A stretch of 64,000 nucleotides of DNA from Oscillatoriales cyanobacterium (GTDB lineage: Bacteria > Cyanobacteriota > Cyanobacteriia > Cyanobacteriales > Laspinemataceae). Positions 55,192-64,000 of the stretch are shown here, in pieces (positions within the stretch are counted from its first letter, which is position 1; each line of letters begins with the position of its first letter). Below the pieces are notes generated by a model, which made no database searches, had not been told where the DNA came from, and saw only the letters and a list, made by a program, of their open reading frames with translations. The translations under genes and the position numbers were made by a program. The stretch covers positions 62,001-126,000 of the forward strand of contig JAABRM010000006.1 in assembly GCA_011390955.1 (NCBI GenBank), read 5' to 3'.

Positions 55192-57399
55192 GTGGATCGA
55201 GAAGCACAAAAGCGATCGCTCTGGCTCAGAAAAGTGGCAAATCTCAGGGGGTGGAAAAATTTGTTCGCTCAATTTACACCAATTCAAACGGAAATCCAAG
55301 CATTTTTTCCGATCGATCCAGCCTACTTATGTGTTTTTGAGGATCTAGACAGTTGTGCAAAAGTGAGTGATAACTGGGAAACATTGCTAGGTTGGAAACG
55401 AGAAGTTTTGGAATCAGAACCCTGGATCCAGTGGATGGATTCCGCTTCGATGCGGGAATGGCGCGATCGCCTACAATCTCTGGTTCGCGAAGGTAAAACC
55501 GGGGAAATCTGTACGTTGCAGAATCGCTGGCGACATCTAGACGGAAGTTGGCGAATGTTATCGTGGCGGATCTCTCTCGGCCCCGATCGGCGCTTTTATG
55601 GAGTAGCCCAGTTGAGTGGGGAACCCCCAGCCTCAGAAGCCCAGTGGCATCAGATGATTAATAAAATTGCCGATGGAGTATTAATTCTCAATCAAGATGG
55701 CATTGTGTTATTTGCCAATTCTGCCGCCGAAAATTTATTTAATCTGAACCATGAAGAACTACTGAATCTCCACTTTGGCATTCCCAATTCAAAAAAAGAA
55801 ATCTGTGAAATATATCTGCCCCAAAAAAATGGCACTTATATCACCGTGGAAATGAGAACCGAACAAATTGAGTGGCAGAATCAATTAGTTTACTTAGCTT
55901 CACTGCGGAATATCAGCGATCGCTCTTTAGCGGAGTCGCGCTTGCGGGAGAGTGAAGAAAGATATCGCACCTTAGCGGAATCTTCCCAGGATTTAATCTT
56001 TATTTTAAATAGCGATCGCAACCTCGCCTATATCAACTCTTTTGGCGCCGAACTCTTAGGCATTGAAAAACCAAGCACCATCGAACTAGAATTAGCAGAA
56101 ATTACGATTATTTATCAATTCAAACACCTGGAATCTAGCATTAAACAAGTATTTGGCTTAAATGCGTCGGTTCGCGTCGAAGATGAACTCGTCTATAACG
56201 GCGGCAAATTATGGCTGGATACCTTATTAGTCCCACTGCGAGACAATTTAGGCAAAATTTGTCAAATTTTAGGCGTGGCTAGGGATATTACTCAACTCAA
56301 ATCTATTGAGCAAAGCTTAAGAAAAACTCAAGGACAACTCCGCCAGCGAGAAAAGCTATTAAGACTGACCTTAGAACAAGCGCCCATTGGGATTGTCACC
56401 TGCGACTTATCGGGAAAATTTCTCCATTTTAATCCGGCATTTAGCCAAATTTTAGGATATTCTTCTCAAGACTTAAAGCAAATGTCTTGGAAGCATATTA
56501 CCGCAACCAATGATTTACAACTCCAGGAGAACTATTATCAAAAACTTCTGGCTGGAGAAGTGAGAAGTTTTCAGCTAGAAAACTGTTATAAGCGGCAAGA
56601 TAGCACCAAAATCCAGGGGATCATTCGCGTCGCTTTAATTAGAGATGCCAAAGGTTCCCCCATGCACTATGTTGCCCAATTAGAAGATATCACTGAACGC
56701 AAACAAGCCGAAGCCAAGATTCAAGCTTCCTTAAAAGAAAAAGAAGTGCTGTTGAAAGAAATTCATCATCGGGTAAAAAATAATTTACAAATCGTTTCTT
56801 CTCTGCTAGATTTACAAGCTGAATATATTCAAGAACCGGAAATTATAGAAAAGTTAGAGGATAGTAAACATCGCCTATTAGCGATGTCATTAATCCACGA
56901 AACTCTTTATCAGTCAGAAACCTTAGCCCAAGTTGATTTTAGTGACTATATTGAACGGTTAGCGACTAATATATTATTTGCCCAAAGCACGGATTACGAT
57001 CGGATTACCCTTGACTTTAATCTCGCACCTGTTTTTCTGAACTTGGAAACCGCGATCCCCTGCGGACTGCTGCTTAATGAATTGATTACGAATTCGATCA
57101 AACACGCTTTTCCGGAACCCTTGCAAGGAAAAATTTACATTGAACTGCATTATCAGTCACCAGAAACTGCACCGAACCTGAATCAAACCAGTTGCCAAGA
57201 GCCAAAAATTATGTTAAAAGTTTCTGACAATGGCATCGGCTTGCCCGCCAATATGAATTTTAAAGAAACAAAATCTTTAGGATTGACCTTGATTCACGAC
57301 TTGACCCAACAACTGAGAGGTAATTTAGCCATAAATTTAAACAATGGAACCCAATTTACTCTAATCTTTTCTGAATTGAAATATCGTCAAAGAATTTAA
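55192..57399 (+). CDS. Multi-PAS sensor histidine kinase
   Basis: 735 residues from a GTG start at 55192, chosen because the first PAS-like domain begins almost at once; no ATG precedes it. Domains: PAS-like about 20-150, PAS 155-255, 260-375 and 380-505, HisKA_2 with EIHHRVKNN (H525/H526), HATPase (LLNELITNSIKHAFPEPLQG, VSDNGIGLPA). It has no GAF or receiver-like domain, unlike its relative at 44 kb. The kinase module is a close paralogue of that protein, and a REC-kinase gene follows 17 bp downstream. Confidence 0.9.
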   Translation: MDREAQKRSLWLRKVANLRGWKNLFAQFTPIQTEIQAFFPIDPAYLCVFEDLDSCAKVSDNWETLLGWKREVLESEPWIQWMDSASMREWRDRLQSLVREGKTGEICTLQNRWRHLDGSWRMLSWRISLGPDRRFYGVAQLSGEPPASEAQWHQMINKIADGVLILNQDGIVLFANSAAENLFNLNHEELLNLHFGIPNSKKEICEIYLPQKNGTYITVEMRTEQIEWQNQLVYLASLRNISDRSLAESRLRESEERYRTLAESSQDLIFILNSDRNLAYINSFGAELLGIEKPSTIELELAEITIIYQFKHLESSIKQVFGLNASVRVEDELVYNGGKLWLDTLLVPLRDNLGKICQILGVARDITQLKSIEQSLRKTQGQLRQREKLLRLTLEQAPIGIVTCDLSGKFLHFNPAFSQILGYSSQDLKQMSWKHITATNDLQLQENYYQKLLAGEVRSFQLENCYKRQDSTKIQGIIRVALIRDAKGSPMHYVAQLEDITERKQAEAKIQASLKEKEVLLKEIHHRVKNNLQIVSSLLDLQAEYIQEPEIIEKLEDSKHRLLAMSLIHETLYQSETLAQVDFSDYIERLATNILFAQSTDYDRITLDFNLAPVFLNLETAIPCGLLLNELITNSIKHAFPEPLQGKIYIELHYQSPETAPNLNQTSCQEPKIMLKVSDNGIGLPANMNFKETKSLGLTLIHDLTQQLRGNLAINLNNGTQFTLIFSELKYRQRI

Positions 57400-57416
57400 A
57401 TTTACCGATCGCAAAT

Positions 57417-58637
57417 ATGAACAACGAAAACCCTGGCAAAAAAATAACAAAAAATCCCATGCAACCGGGTCAATTATCGCAAATTTATGCCCAAGAGGAT
57501 TCCGGCAACCAACAACCGATAAAACTACTGATCGTCGAAGATGAAATTATTGTGGCGCGACAACTGTCTAATAGTTTAAAAAAATTGAACTATGAGGTGG
57601 TGGCGATCGCGACATCCGGCGAAGAAGGCATTGAAAAAACTGCCCTGACTCAACCAGATTTGGTCTTGATGGATATTGTCATGCCCGGAGAAATCGATGG
57701 CATCGACGCTGCGGAAGAAATTCGCCGTCGGTTCTCGATTCCGGTTGTCTTTCTCACCGCTTATGCGGATCGAGAAACCGTCGGTCGGGCAGCCATGACT
57801 GACCCCTTTGGTTATATTCTCAAGCCGTTTCAACCCAAAGACCTCTATGCCACGATTCAAGTTGCCCTGCGGAAACACCAGGTAGAAAAAGAACTAGAAG
57901 CCGCCAAACAGAAAGCCGAAGCGGAAAAAAGACAAAAGTCTGAACTGGTTTCTATAGCGGCTCACGAATTTCGCACCCCCTTGACGGCCATTAAAAATTT
58001 AGCCCAATTACTCGAATTTTATTCAGAAAAGTTAACCGAAGCCAAAAAACAACGCCATGCCCAACAAATTCAAACTTCCGTTGACGAAATGCTCAAGCTT
58101 TTGGATGATATTTTGACTCTGAGTAAAGTCGAAAAAGGCAGTCTGGCTTTTGAACCGTCTCCCATTTATTTAGAAGGCTTTTGTATTAATTTAATTGATA
58201 ATATTCAATTTATCGCAGGCGATCGCTACAACCTGATTTTAAAATATGATGGAGATTCTCATCAACCCGTCTGTGTTGATAGCTACTTACTGCGCCACAT
58301 TCTCTCAAATTTACTTACGAATGCCATTAAATATTCTCCCACTGGGGGGACAATTTCTGTGCAGGTAAATTGTCAAAGCGAACAATTAGTCTTTAAAATC
58401 ACTGACCCAGGAATTGGGATTCCTCGTGCTGATTTGGAGCATTTGTTTGAATCATTCCATCGCTCTAGTAATGTGGGTGATATTCCCGGTACAGGTTTAG
58501 GTTTATCCATTGTCAAGCAATGTGTGGAACTGCATCATGGGGCGATCGCGGTGGAAACTCACCTGAACCAGGGTTCGACATTTATTGTCACCTTACCTTT
58601 GTCACCCCTCGATCGATGTGCCACCCATCCTGATTAA
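57417..58637 (+). CDS. Receiver-histidine kinase fusion, second copy
   Basis: 406 residues. A basic/Gln-rich N-terminal stretch precedes the receiver (E43-D44 region, phospho-Asp D86 in LMDIVMPGEIDG). A coiled linker rich in KAEAEKRQ leads to HisKA with H183 in AAHEFRTPLTAI, and HATPase (NLLTNAIKYSP, DPGIGIP, GTGLGLSIVKQCVELHHG) ends it. It has the same domain plan as the gene at 47632, plus the extra N-terminal tail. It sits 17 bp behind the multi-PAS kinase. Confidence 0.92.
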   Translation: MNNENPGKKITKNPMQPGQLSQIYAQEDSGNQQPIKLLIVEDEIIVARQLSNSLKKLNYEVVAIATSGEEGIEKTALTQPDLVLMDIVMPGEIDGIDAAEEIRRRFSIPVVFLTAYADRETVGRAAMTDPFGYILKPFQPKDLYATIQVALRKHQVEKELEAAKQKAEAEKRQKSELVSIAAHEFRTPLTAIKNLAQLLEFYSEKLTEAKKQRHAQQIQTSVDEMLKLLDDILTLSKVEKGSLAFEPSPIYLEGFCINLIDNIQFIAGDRYNLILKYDGDSHQPVCVDSYLLRHILSNLLTNAIKYSPTGGTISVQVNCQSEQLVFKITDPGIGIPRADLEHLFESFHRSSNVGDIPGTGLGLSIVKQCVELHHGAIAVETHLNQGSTFIVTLPLSPLDRCATHPD

Positions 58638-58647
58638 TAATTACTGG

Positions 58648-58775
58648 TTGTTTGTTGGTGGTTGTTTGTTGGTGGTTGTTTGTTGTTTGTTGTTTGTTGG
58701 TGGTTGTTTGTTGTTTGTTGGTGGTTGGTTGTTGTTTGTTGTTTGTTGGTGGTTGTTTGTTGTTTGTTGGTGGGT
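58648..58775. repeat. GTTTGTTGGTG heptamer-type repeat block
   Basis: TGGTGGTTGTTTGTT-type units (mostly 7 bp) fill the space behind the REC-kinase. The complementary CCAACAACCA array lies at 59020-59100, so the two can pair with each other over the MITE between them. Confidence 0.85.
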
Positions 58776-58789
58776 AGGGATTTTTTTGT

Positions 58790-58946
58790 TAAGTAGGTGG
58801 GCAGAAATAAATGCACTACAGACCATATCAGAAGAAAAACTGTCCTTCCCGCGTCCTTCGAAGCCTGGGGCGTTAGCGCTATAGGCGGGAATCCAAAGCC
58901 TATCGGCGGAGAACGAAAAGTGCAATTAATTATGTTCACCTACTTA
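58790..58946. mobile_element. MITE-like element, copy B
   Basis: 157 bp with perfect ends TAAGTAGGTG and CACCTACTTA. It is the reverse complement relative of copy A at 40250-40380, sharing GGTGAACATAATTAATTGCA and the CCCGC...GCGGGAATCC core. The core is enlarged by CTTCGAAGCCTGGGGCGTTA-like sequence. Confidence 0.8.
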
Positions 58947-59107
58947 GTTGTTCGTTTTCGTTATTGGTTAAATATTATCTCGTTGTTATAACTGTTATTA
59001 GCATTGTTTAAGCACGAATAAAAAACCAACAACCAACAACCACCAACCACCAACCAACAACCAACAACCACCAACAACCAACCAACAACCAAAAACCCAT
59101 AACATTT

Positions 59108-59848
59108 TTAATCAAACCACCCAATATCTTCATCCGATAAGGGATTATACAAAAACTTATCTTTTGACAGAATTGAATTATCTAGTTGATAAAGTAATCG
59201 CCCACCTTGATGTTTTAAGGCTTGATTCTCTTGCTGTAAAGCCGCTAACTGCTCCTGTAAGCTTTGATTTTCTTCGGCAAAGCTCCGAGCGGTATTGCTC
59301 GCAGTTTCTAGTTCACTTTTCAACCGCTCCTGAGTTTTTTCACTATTTTTTAAATCAGTTTGCAGTTTTTTTACCAGTTGTTTCTGGTCTTGCAACTCAT
59401 TTGTCACATCGGCGTGAGTTTTTGCCAGCTTCTCATAACGCTGATTGGCTTTTTTAACATCCGCCTCAACTTGCTTAATTGCGGTTTGAGATGCTTGCAA
59501 ATCGGCCTGCAAATTTTCCTGGGCTTTGGCTAAATCATCTCTTAGTTTTTCCGCTTCTTTTAGCTGAATTTCTAACTTTTCTACCGTAGTTCTTTCTAAT
59601 TGCAAGGCAGCTTGCAGTTCTGTTAAAGTGACTGATGACAATTCGGCGCGATCCGCTGACGCGGAAACGCTACCCGAATCGGATTCGCTCACCGCCGCAG
59701 GTTCGGGGATATTTGGGCTTGACTCCTCCGAAGATGAATCCGGCAAATCATCGGTTGATTCAGTCGGATTGACTGGTGAATTGGGGGCTAATTCGGAACT
59801 TTTTTCCGCTTCTTCTCGGAGTAAATCTGTCAGACGTTTTTTGGGCAT
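59108..59848 (-). CDS. Coiled-coil partner of the ParA ATPase
   Basis: 246 residues from the ATG at 59848, whose A is also the last base of the parA stop (TAATG), so the two are translationally coupled. The N-terminus ([16 protein letters not shown]) is basic and helical, followed by an acidic Ser/Pro-rich linker, and then a coiled coil of about 130 residues (ELQAALQLERTTVEKLEIQL onward). The end is ILSKDKFLYNPLSDEDIGWFD. ParA-type systems need a partner with a basic activating N-terminal peptide, and this protein has that layout. The function is inferred from operon and architecture. Confidence 0.75.
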   Translation of the reverse strand: MPKKRLTDLLREEAEKSSELAPNSPVNPTESTDDLPDSSSEESSPNIPEPAAVSESDSGSVSASADRAELSSVTLTELQAALQLERTTVEKLEIQLKEAEKLRDDLAKAQENLQADLQASQTAIKQVEADVKKANQRYEKLAKTHADVTNELQDQKQLVKKLQTDLKNSEKTQERLKSELETASNTARSFAEENQSLQEQLAALQQENQALKHQGGRLLYQLDNSILSKDKFLYNPLSDEDIGWFD

Positions 59849-60516
59849 TAATTCCTCCAATCCCGCAGGATTTCATTACAGACACGACGGTAATCAGCGG
59901 TTGCTTCATTAGCATTTTTGCCGCGCCATTGATTAATCGGTACGCCTTCGAGGGCAGCCCGTTCATGGGCTTTGTAGCTCCTGACAAAAGCATGGCAAAC
60001 GGGAATGCCCAATTCCATCAGGGTGTTTTGGGCTTCGATCGCTTCTTTTAAACTGCGAGAATCTACACGAGTAAGTAAAACCCGATACTCAACTCCCACG
60101 GGCATCACGGCTTCTCGGACGGTTTCAATTAATACCGTTAAGTCCATTGGCGCTGGGGGGGTCGGTAAAATCAGGTAATCCGCCGAAGCGATCGCTGCGG
60201 CTAAAGCTTCGGAACGCAGGGCCGGGGGAGTATCCACGATCGTCAGATCGTAGCCCTCGACATTGCGTAACCGTCCCAACATTTTGGGATCGATCTCTTG
60301 ACAGAGATCGAAACTTAATTTTGCTTCACTGCGTTGGTGCCACCAAGAGGCGGAACCCTGGGGATCCGCATCCACTAAAAGAATGCGTTTTTTTTCAGAA
60401 AAAGTCGCGGCGAGGTTGACGGCGGTTGTTGTTTTGCCCACACCACCTTTGCCGTTGACAACTGCAAGGATTTTCGTAGGGGGAGATGATGATTTCACCA
60501 ATGATTTTTCCGGCAA
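59848..60516 (-). CDS. parA: ParA/MinD-family ATPase
   Basis: 222 residues from a TTG at 60516; a GTG at 60498 preceded by GGAAAAA is also possible. Deviant Walker A KGGVGKTT at 23-30, Walker A' [11 protein letters not shown] near 49-59 and Walker [10 protein letters not shown]. There is no N-terminal HTH, so it is a small cargo-positioning ParA rather than a plasmid ParA. The overlapping coiled-coil gene is the probable activator. Candidates for cargo are carboxysomes (McdA-like), pili or chemoreceptor arrays; none can be chosen from sequence. Confidence 0.88.
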   Translation of the reverse strand: MPEKSLVKSSSPPTKILAVVNGKGGVGKTTTAVNLAATFSEKKRILLVDADPQGSASWWHQRSEAKLSFDLCQEIDPKMLGRLRNVEGYDLTIVDTPPALRSEALAAAIASADYLILPTPPAPMDLTVLIETVREAVMPVGVEYRVLLTRVDSRSLKEAIEAQNTLMELGIPVCHAFVRSYKAHERAALEGVPINQWRGKNANEATADYRRVCNEILRDWRN

Positions 60517-60542
60517 TGCGACGATTAATTCCTTTATGACTG

Positions 60543-60582
60543 GAGAGGCGATTCCGCGAAGCGGATCGCTACGCGAATCGCC
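60543..60582. repeat. Palindromic repeat GCGATTCCGCGAAGCGGATCGC
   Basis: The unit GAGGCGATTCCGCGAAGCGG continued by ATCGCTACGCGAATCGCC lies in the parA leader. A near-identical copy is at 63147-63183, and a related one is read in frame in the coiled-coil gene (about 59646-59692). Confidence 0.8.
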
Positions 60583-60752
60583 CTTAATATATCCTGTTCT
60601 GGTTCACTCTCGGATAAAAATTTGTAACAAAGCGGATGCTTTTGGGGGTCAAGTCACCCAACCATACCCGAATTAACCCCCAAAATCGGGCATCATAAAC
60701 ATAATCAGCAAATAATCTGCAAAACACTAACAAGCACTCAACGACTGAAGTT

Positions 60753-61565
60753 ATGACACCTACCCCAGACTTGGAAACAATCACCCAGGCAGATCGGCCC
60801 CAACTCTATAACCCCGCTGGCCAAAATCCGCCTGAATTAGAGGAGGATGACCTCGATGAACTCCCGGATGATGTGGAAATGTCGCTTTTCGATCATCTGG
60901 AAGAACTGCGAATGCGGATATTTTATTCCCTGATCGCGGTTTTCCTGGGGATTATCGGTTGCTTTTTCTTTGTCAAACCGATTGTCCAACTTTTGGAAGT
61001 ACCCGCTCAAGGGGCTAAGTTTCTCCAATTAGCGCCTGGAGAATATTTCTTTGTCACCATTCAAGTCGCTGGTTATAGTGGTTTATTAGTTGCCAGTCCG
61101 GTAATTTTGTACCACATTATACAATTTGTTCTGCCCGGATTAACTCGCCGGGAACGGAGTTTTCTCGGCCCAATTGTGTTTGGCTCCAGCATTCTTTTCG
61201 TTGCGGGGTTAGTTTTTGCCTATATTGCCTTGATCCCTGCGGCTCTCAACTTTTTTATTACATATGGTTCTGGAGTTGTAGACCAAATGTGGTCGATTGA
61301 CAAATACTTTAAATTTGTGTTATTATTACTATTCTCTACAGGATTAGCATTTCAAATTCCAGTGATTCAAGGTTTGCTTGGTTTGCTGGGGATTGTTTCT
61401 TCTCAGCAAATGTATTCTGGCTGGCGATATGTCATCTTGGGTGCCGCAATCTTAGGGGGAGTTTTAACTCCCTCCACAGATCCACTGACTCAAAGTTTAT
61501 TAGCCGGGGCTGTGTTAGGTCTTTATTTTAGTGGCATTGGTTTGGTAAAATTGATGGGACGTTGA
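60753..61565 (+). CDS. tatC: Twin-arginine translocase subunit TatC
   Basis: 270 residues. After an acidic N-terminal extension, [17 protein letters not shown] starts the six-helix TatC core; [20 protein letters not shown] and [18 protein letters not shown] follow. TatC recognises twin-arginine signal peptides and forms the translocase with TatA. In cyanobacteria it serves both plasma and thylakoid membranes. No tatA is nearby. The ATG at 60753 is 237 bp upstream-divergent from parA. Confidence 0.95.
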   Translation: MTPTPDLETITQADRPQLYNPAGQNPPELEEDDLDELPDDVEMSLFDHLEELRMRIFYSLIAVFLGIIGCFFFVKPIVQLLEVPAQGAKFLQLAPGEYFFVTIQVAGYSGLLVASPVILYHIIQFVLPGLTRRERSFLGPIVFGSSILFVAGLVFAYIALIPAALNFFITYGSGVVDQMWSIDKYFKFVLLLLFSTGLAFQIPVIQGLLGLLGIVSSQQMYSGWRYVILGAAILGGVLTPSTDPLTQSLLAGAVLGLYFSGIGLVKLMGR

Positions 61566-61934
61566 CATAAAAATGTCACAAGTGTGGTGGTCTGAAGATA
61601 GATGCGATCGCTTGCCCCAAGCCAGAAATTTTGTAGAGAAGCGATCGCATTTCCTAGTCGGAACATTTTTCCGTAAATCTTAACATGATAAATTAAAATT
61701 CTTTTCAAAAAATAGATGTTTTTGTAATTGAGGATACTCTTTAAGGAAAAAAACTACTCATATATTAAAAGGAGCGGCTCTATTGATATAGAAACCTAGG
61801 TCATAAACAGCCACGCAAGAGAATTGCTGGCGTAGGTTTTTCCCCAAGTATTTTTACCCGAAAAAAATCCTAAATAGAAAAATTCCTACCGATCGGCAAT
61901 CAATTATTACTAGCTCTTTAGCTTAAGAAGACTT
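61566..61934. other. Intergenic region between tatC and a kinase
   Basis: Two HIP1 octamers lie in a GATGCGATCGCTTG / GAAGCGATCGCATT pair. A hairpin with arms AACCTA and TAGGTTTTT (61790-61843) ends in five Ts and could be a terminator. No gene is supported. Confidence 0.45.
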
Positions 61935-63107
61935 ATGGCAACTATTCCCAACTCTCTATCCTTTAACATCCGGGAATCTGAGCAGCAAACCCTTGTTTGT
62001 CCAGAAGATCGATTCCTGGAAAATGCCAGCCTCGGTGTATTTTATGCGACTCCTGATGGACGTTATCTCAAGGCCAATCAAACCTTGGCTAAAATATATC
62101 GATACCATTCACCCCAAGAATTAATCTCGACGGTCAGACACCTGGGAAATCAACTCTATGTAAATCCCGATCGCTATCTTCTTATGATGCAAATGTTAGA
62201 GGAAAAACAGGTGGTGCATAATTTTGTCTCGGAGATTAACTGCTTTGATGGCACAACGGTTTGGGTGTCAGAAAATGCTCAAGCTTTCTGCGATCGCACC
62301 ACGGGAAAGTTATTAAGTTATCAGGGGACCGTGACGGAAATTGAACCGCCCCAAAAGAGTGAAAAAAGCATCTTCCCCACCTGTGAATTACAACCCATCA
62401 CCACGGAAATGCTTTCTATGGCTTGTCACGAGTTCCGCTCCTCCCTAACGGTGATTGCCGCAACCAACGATCTCCTCAAACTGCATGGTCAAAAAATGAC
62501 CAAAGCTCAAAGACATAAATATTTTCAAAAAATTACCGATACCGTAAAAAATACTGCTGATTTGATCGAAGGATTTTTGGCGATCGGTAAAGCCGATTTT
62601 AGTCATCAATTAGAGCCCGTTTGGGTGAATTTCCCCAACTTTTGTCAAGAAGTCTGGCAAGATGTGCAACAAATCACCGGGTCTTCCCATCAATTTATTT
62701 TTACTAACCATTGGGGGAGCAAGGCGATTGTGGCAGATCCCGCCTGCTTAAGGCAAATTTTAGTCAATTTATTGTTAAATGCGGTGAAATATGCGCCAAA
62801 TACTTCGACGATCTGTTGTGAATTTTCTGGAGACGATCGCCAAGTTATTTTTAGCATCACCGATCGCGGCATTGGCATTCCCGCTGACGATATGGAAACC
62901 CTATTTCAACCTTTTCACCGGGCTAAAAATACGGGTAAAACTGCCGGAACTGGCTTGGGTTTAGTTATTGTCAAGCGGGCTGTAGAATTGCACGGCGGTG
63001 AGATATGCTTAGAAAGTGAAGTAGGAGTAGGAACAACTTTTACAGTGAAACTCCCCCGACTAATACCCACGATCGATCCCAAAAGTCACTCATCTTGTCA
63101 TATTTAA
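61935..63107 (+). CDS. PAS-containing histidine kinase
   Basis: 390 residues. PAS-like domain about 25-135 (FYATPDGRYLKANQTLAKIY), HisKA with H165 in MACHEFRSSLTVI and HATPase (NLLLNAVKYAP, DRGIGIPADD, GTGLGLVIVKRAVELHGG). The kinase part is clearly related to the HisKA/HATPase parts of the two REC-kinases in this window, but it has no receiver. It has no neighbouring response regulator. A possible AGAAG ribosome-binding site precedes the ATG. Confidence 0.9.
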   Translation: MATIPNSLSFNIRESEQQTLVCPEDRFLENASLGVFYATPDGRYLKANQTLAKIYRYHSPQELISTVRHLGNQLYVNPDRYLLMMQMLEEKQVVHNFVSEINCFDGTTVWVSENAQAFCDRTTGKLLSYQGTVTEIEPPQKSEKSIFPTCELQPITTEMLSMACHEFRSSLTVIAATNDLLKLHGQKMTKAQRHKYFQKITDTVKNTADLIEGFLAIGKADFSHQLEPVWVNFPNFCQEVWQDVQQITGSSHQFIFTNHWGSKAIVADPACLRQILVNLLLNAVKYAPNTSTICCEFSGDDRQVIFSITDRGIGIPADDMETLFQPFHRAKNTGKTAGTGLGLVIVKRAVELHGGEICLESEVGVGTTFTVKLPRLIPTIDPKSHSSCHI

Positions 63108-63146
63108 ACCAGTGAACCAATGTGGATATTCATCGGAATATTGAGG

Positions 63147-63290
63147 CGCGATTCCGCGAAGCGGATCGCTACCGCGAATCGCACCCATTATAGCAATTGT
63201 CATAGTTATGAAGTACAAAAAAACTGTCATTCCCGTGCAGACGGGAATCCAGAAAACCTCTGTACTTCCCGAACGAAAATAATCGCTATA
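63147..63290. repeat. GCGATTCCGCGAAGCGG palindrome and MITE-like copy 2
   Basis: 63147-63183 is the GCGATTCCGCGAAGCGGATC palindrome also seen at 60543. Directly after it lies the TATAGC...GCTATA element (63189-63290, 102 bp), the second copy of the element at 54796, with GTCATTCCCGTGCAGACGGG at its core. Confidence 0.8.
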
Positions 63291-63410
63291 TCGTACCCCT
63301 CATTCCTGTAGGGACAACTGCTCTTATAAAGATAAATTGTCCCTAAATTCTGGCTGTTTAATTCTGGTTTTTTATATCTGCTGGATCGTGGTTGGGGGAG
63401 GATCTTCCGG

Positions 63411-64000
63411 TTAATCAATTCTTAAATTTAAGGGCAAACGAGTATAAGCCCCCATTGGATCGTTGAAATTTCGCAAAATCTCTAAATCTTCTTTGAGATT
63501 TTGCAGTTGTGCCGTTAAAGGATCGAGCGGTGTATGATTAGCCGCCACACGAGATCCGATCAGTCTTTCCACAAAAACCTCTTCCCAACTGCGTTGTTTG
63601 GGATATTCTTTCAGTTGCCAATCATCCCCAAGTTTTGCTAGTTCCGCAGCAGCAGATATCGCCTGATTCAGACCGCCAATTTCATCCACTAAACCAATTT
63701 TTTTGGCTTCTTGTCCCGACCAGACTCTTCCTTGGGCGATCGCCTGAACTCGATCTTTCGACATATTCCGGCTATCGGACACAATCGTGAGGAATTCCTC
63801 ATAAATCAGATCCACTATGGACTGAATTCTCGCCAGTTCTGCGGGAGTTTTCGGGCGAGTAATCGTTTCTAAATCCGCCAAAGGATTGGTTTTCACCACA
63901 TCCCAAGTAATCCCATTTCTATTGGCTAATTGCTGCACATTCAACAGCACCCCAAACACCCCAATTGAACCTGTAATCGTGTTTGCTTCCGCAAAAATTC
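63411..64000 (-). CDS. sppA: Signal peptide peptidase SppA, C-terminal part
   Basis: The frame continues past the right edge: the codons before 63959 read IFAEANTITGSIG, then VFGVLLNV. This is the SppA/protease IV block after the nucleophile. LIYEEFLTIVSDSRNMSKDRV with AQGRVWSGQEAKKIGLVDEIGGL gives the expected helical end. SppA degrades cleaved signal peptides and membrane peptides; cyanobacterial members also act on phycobilisome linkers under high light. The catalytic Ser and Lys lie outside the window. It is 197 residues here. Confidence 0.92.
   Translation of the reverse strand, partial: IFAEANTITGSIGVFGVLLNVQQLANRNGITWDVVKTNPLADLETITRPKTPAELARIQSIVDLIYEEFLTIVSDSRNMSKDRVQAIAQGRVWSGQEAKKIGLVDEIGGLNQAISAAAELAKLGDDWQLKEYPKQRSWEEVFVERLIGSRVAANHTPLDPLTAQLQNLKEDLEILRNFNDPMGAYTRLPLNLRID

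Overview
The window is chromosomal DNA of a cyanobacterium, most likely a filamentous, Oscillatoriales-like strain. Evidence seen directly: photosystem I genes psaF and psaJ, the carotenoid pair crtP-crtB, a plastid-type (Ycf52-like) acetyltransferase, a DnaK3-type chaperone with its DnaJ, a LabA-like NYN protein, very frequent GCGATCGC (HIP1) octamers, and large families of short palindromic and heptameric intergenic repeats. The order-level placement is inference. I saw no rRNA, tRNA or CRISPR array.

Layout. 0-0.6 kb: end of a DUF433/DUF5615 toxin-antitoxin-like pair, then a 203-bp element repeated three times. 1.2-4.9 kb: dTDP-rhamnose operon on the minus strand (rfbC, rfbD, rfbA, glycosyltransferase). 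5.4-9.9 kb: prfC and a TPR/M48-like membrane protein whose zinc site is destroyed. 9.9-12.3 kb: long intergenic region and a TnpB gene with guide-RNA-like hairpins at its 3' end. 12.4-18 kb: RRM protein, crtB-crtP and a PilH/CheY-type receiver. 18.3-28.6 kb: housekeeping block (dnaK3-dnaJ, clpS, DUF2103, GNAT, ACT-like protein, hydrolase, tsaD, psaF-psaJ). 29-34 kb: Ser/Thr kinase with a small membrane protein, COP23-like protein and a trypsin-PstS fusion. 34-38.5 kb: repeat-riddled island with three toxin-antitoxin loci (one broken) and a DUF4351-type protein. 38.7-42.8 kb: nickel/cobalt ECF transporter cluster with a His-rich lipoprotein. 44-63 kb: two parallel copies of a multi-PAS kinase followed by a receiver-kinase, surrounding metG, labA-like and lptC; then parA plus a coiled-coil partner, tatC, another kinase, and the 3' part of sppA.

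Regulatory DNA stands out. There is an RpaB-type HLR1 element in the crtP core promoter and another with no known gene beside it. A candidate structured RNA closed by an 11-bp stem and ended by a U-tract lies divergent to metG. Eighteen units of exactly 10 bp carrying phased AATTT tracts, predicted to be curved, lie behind lptC. Several mobile palindromic repeats have also been accepted in frame inside genes, or now act as a stop codon or a terminator.

Most interesting candidates: the trypsin-PstS fusion, the metG-divergent RNA, the inactivated M48-like protein carrying in-frame mobile repeats, the TnpB locus with its predicted guide RNA, and the ParA/coiled-coil pair.
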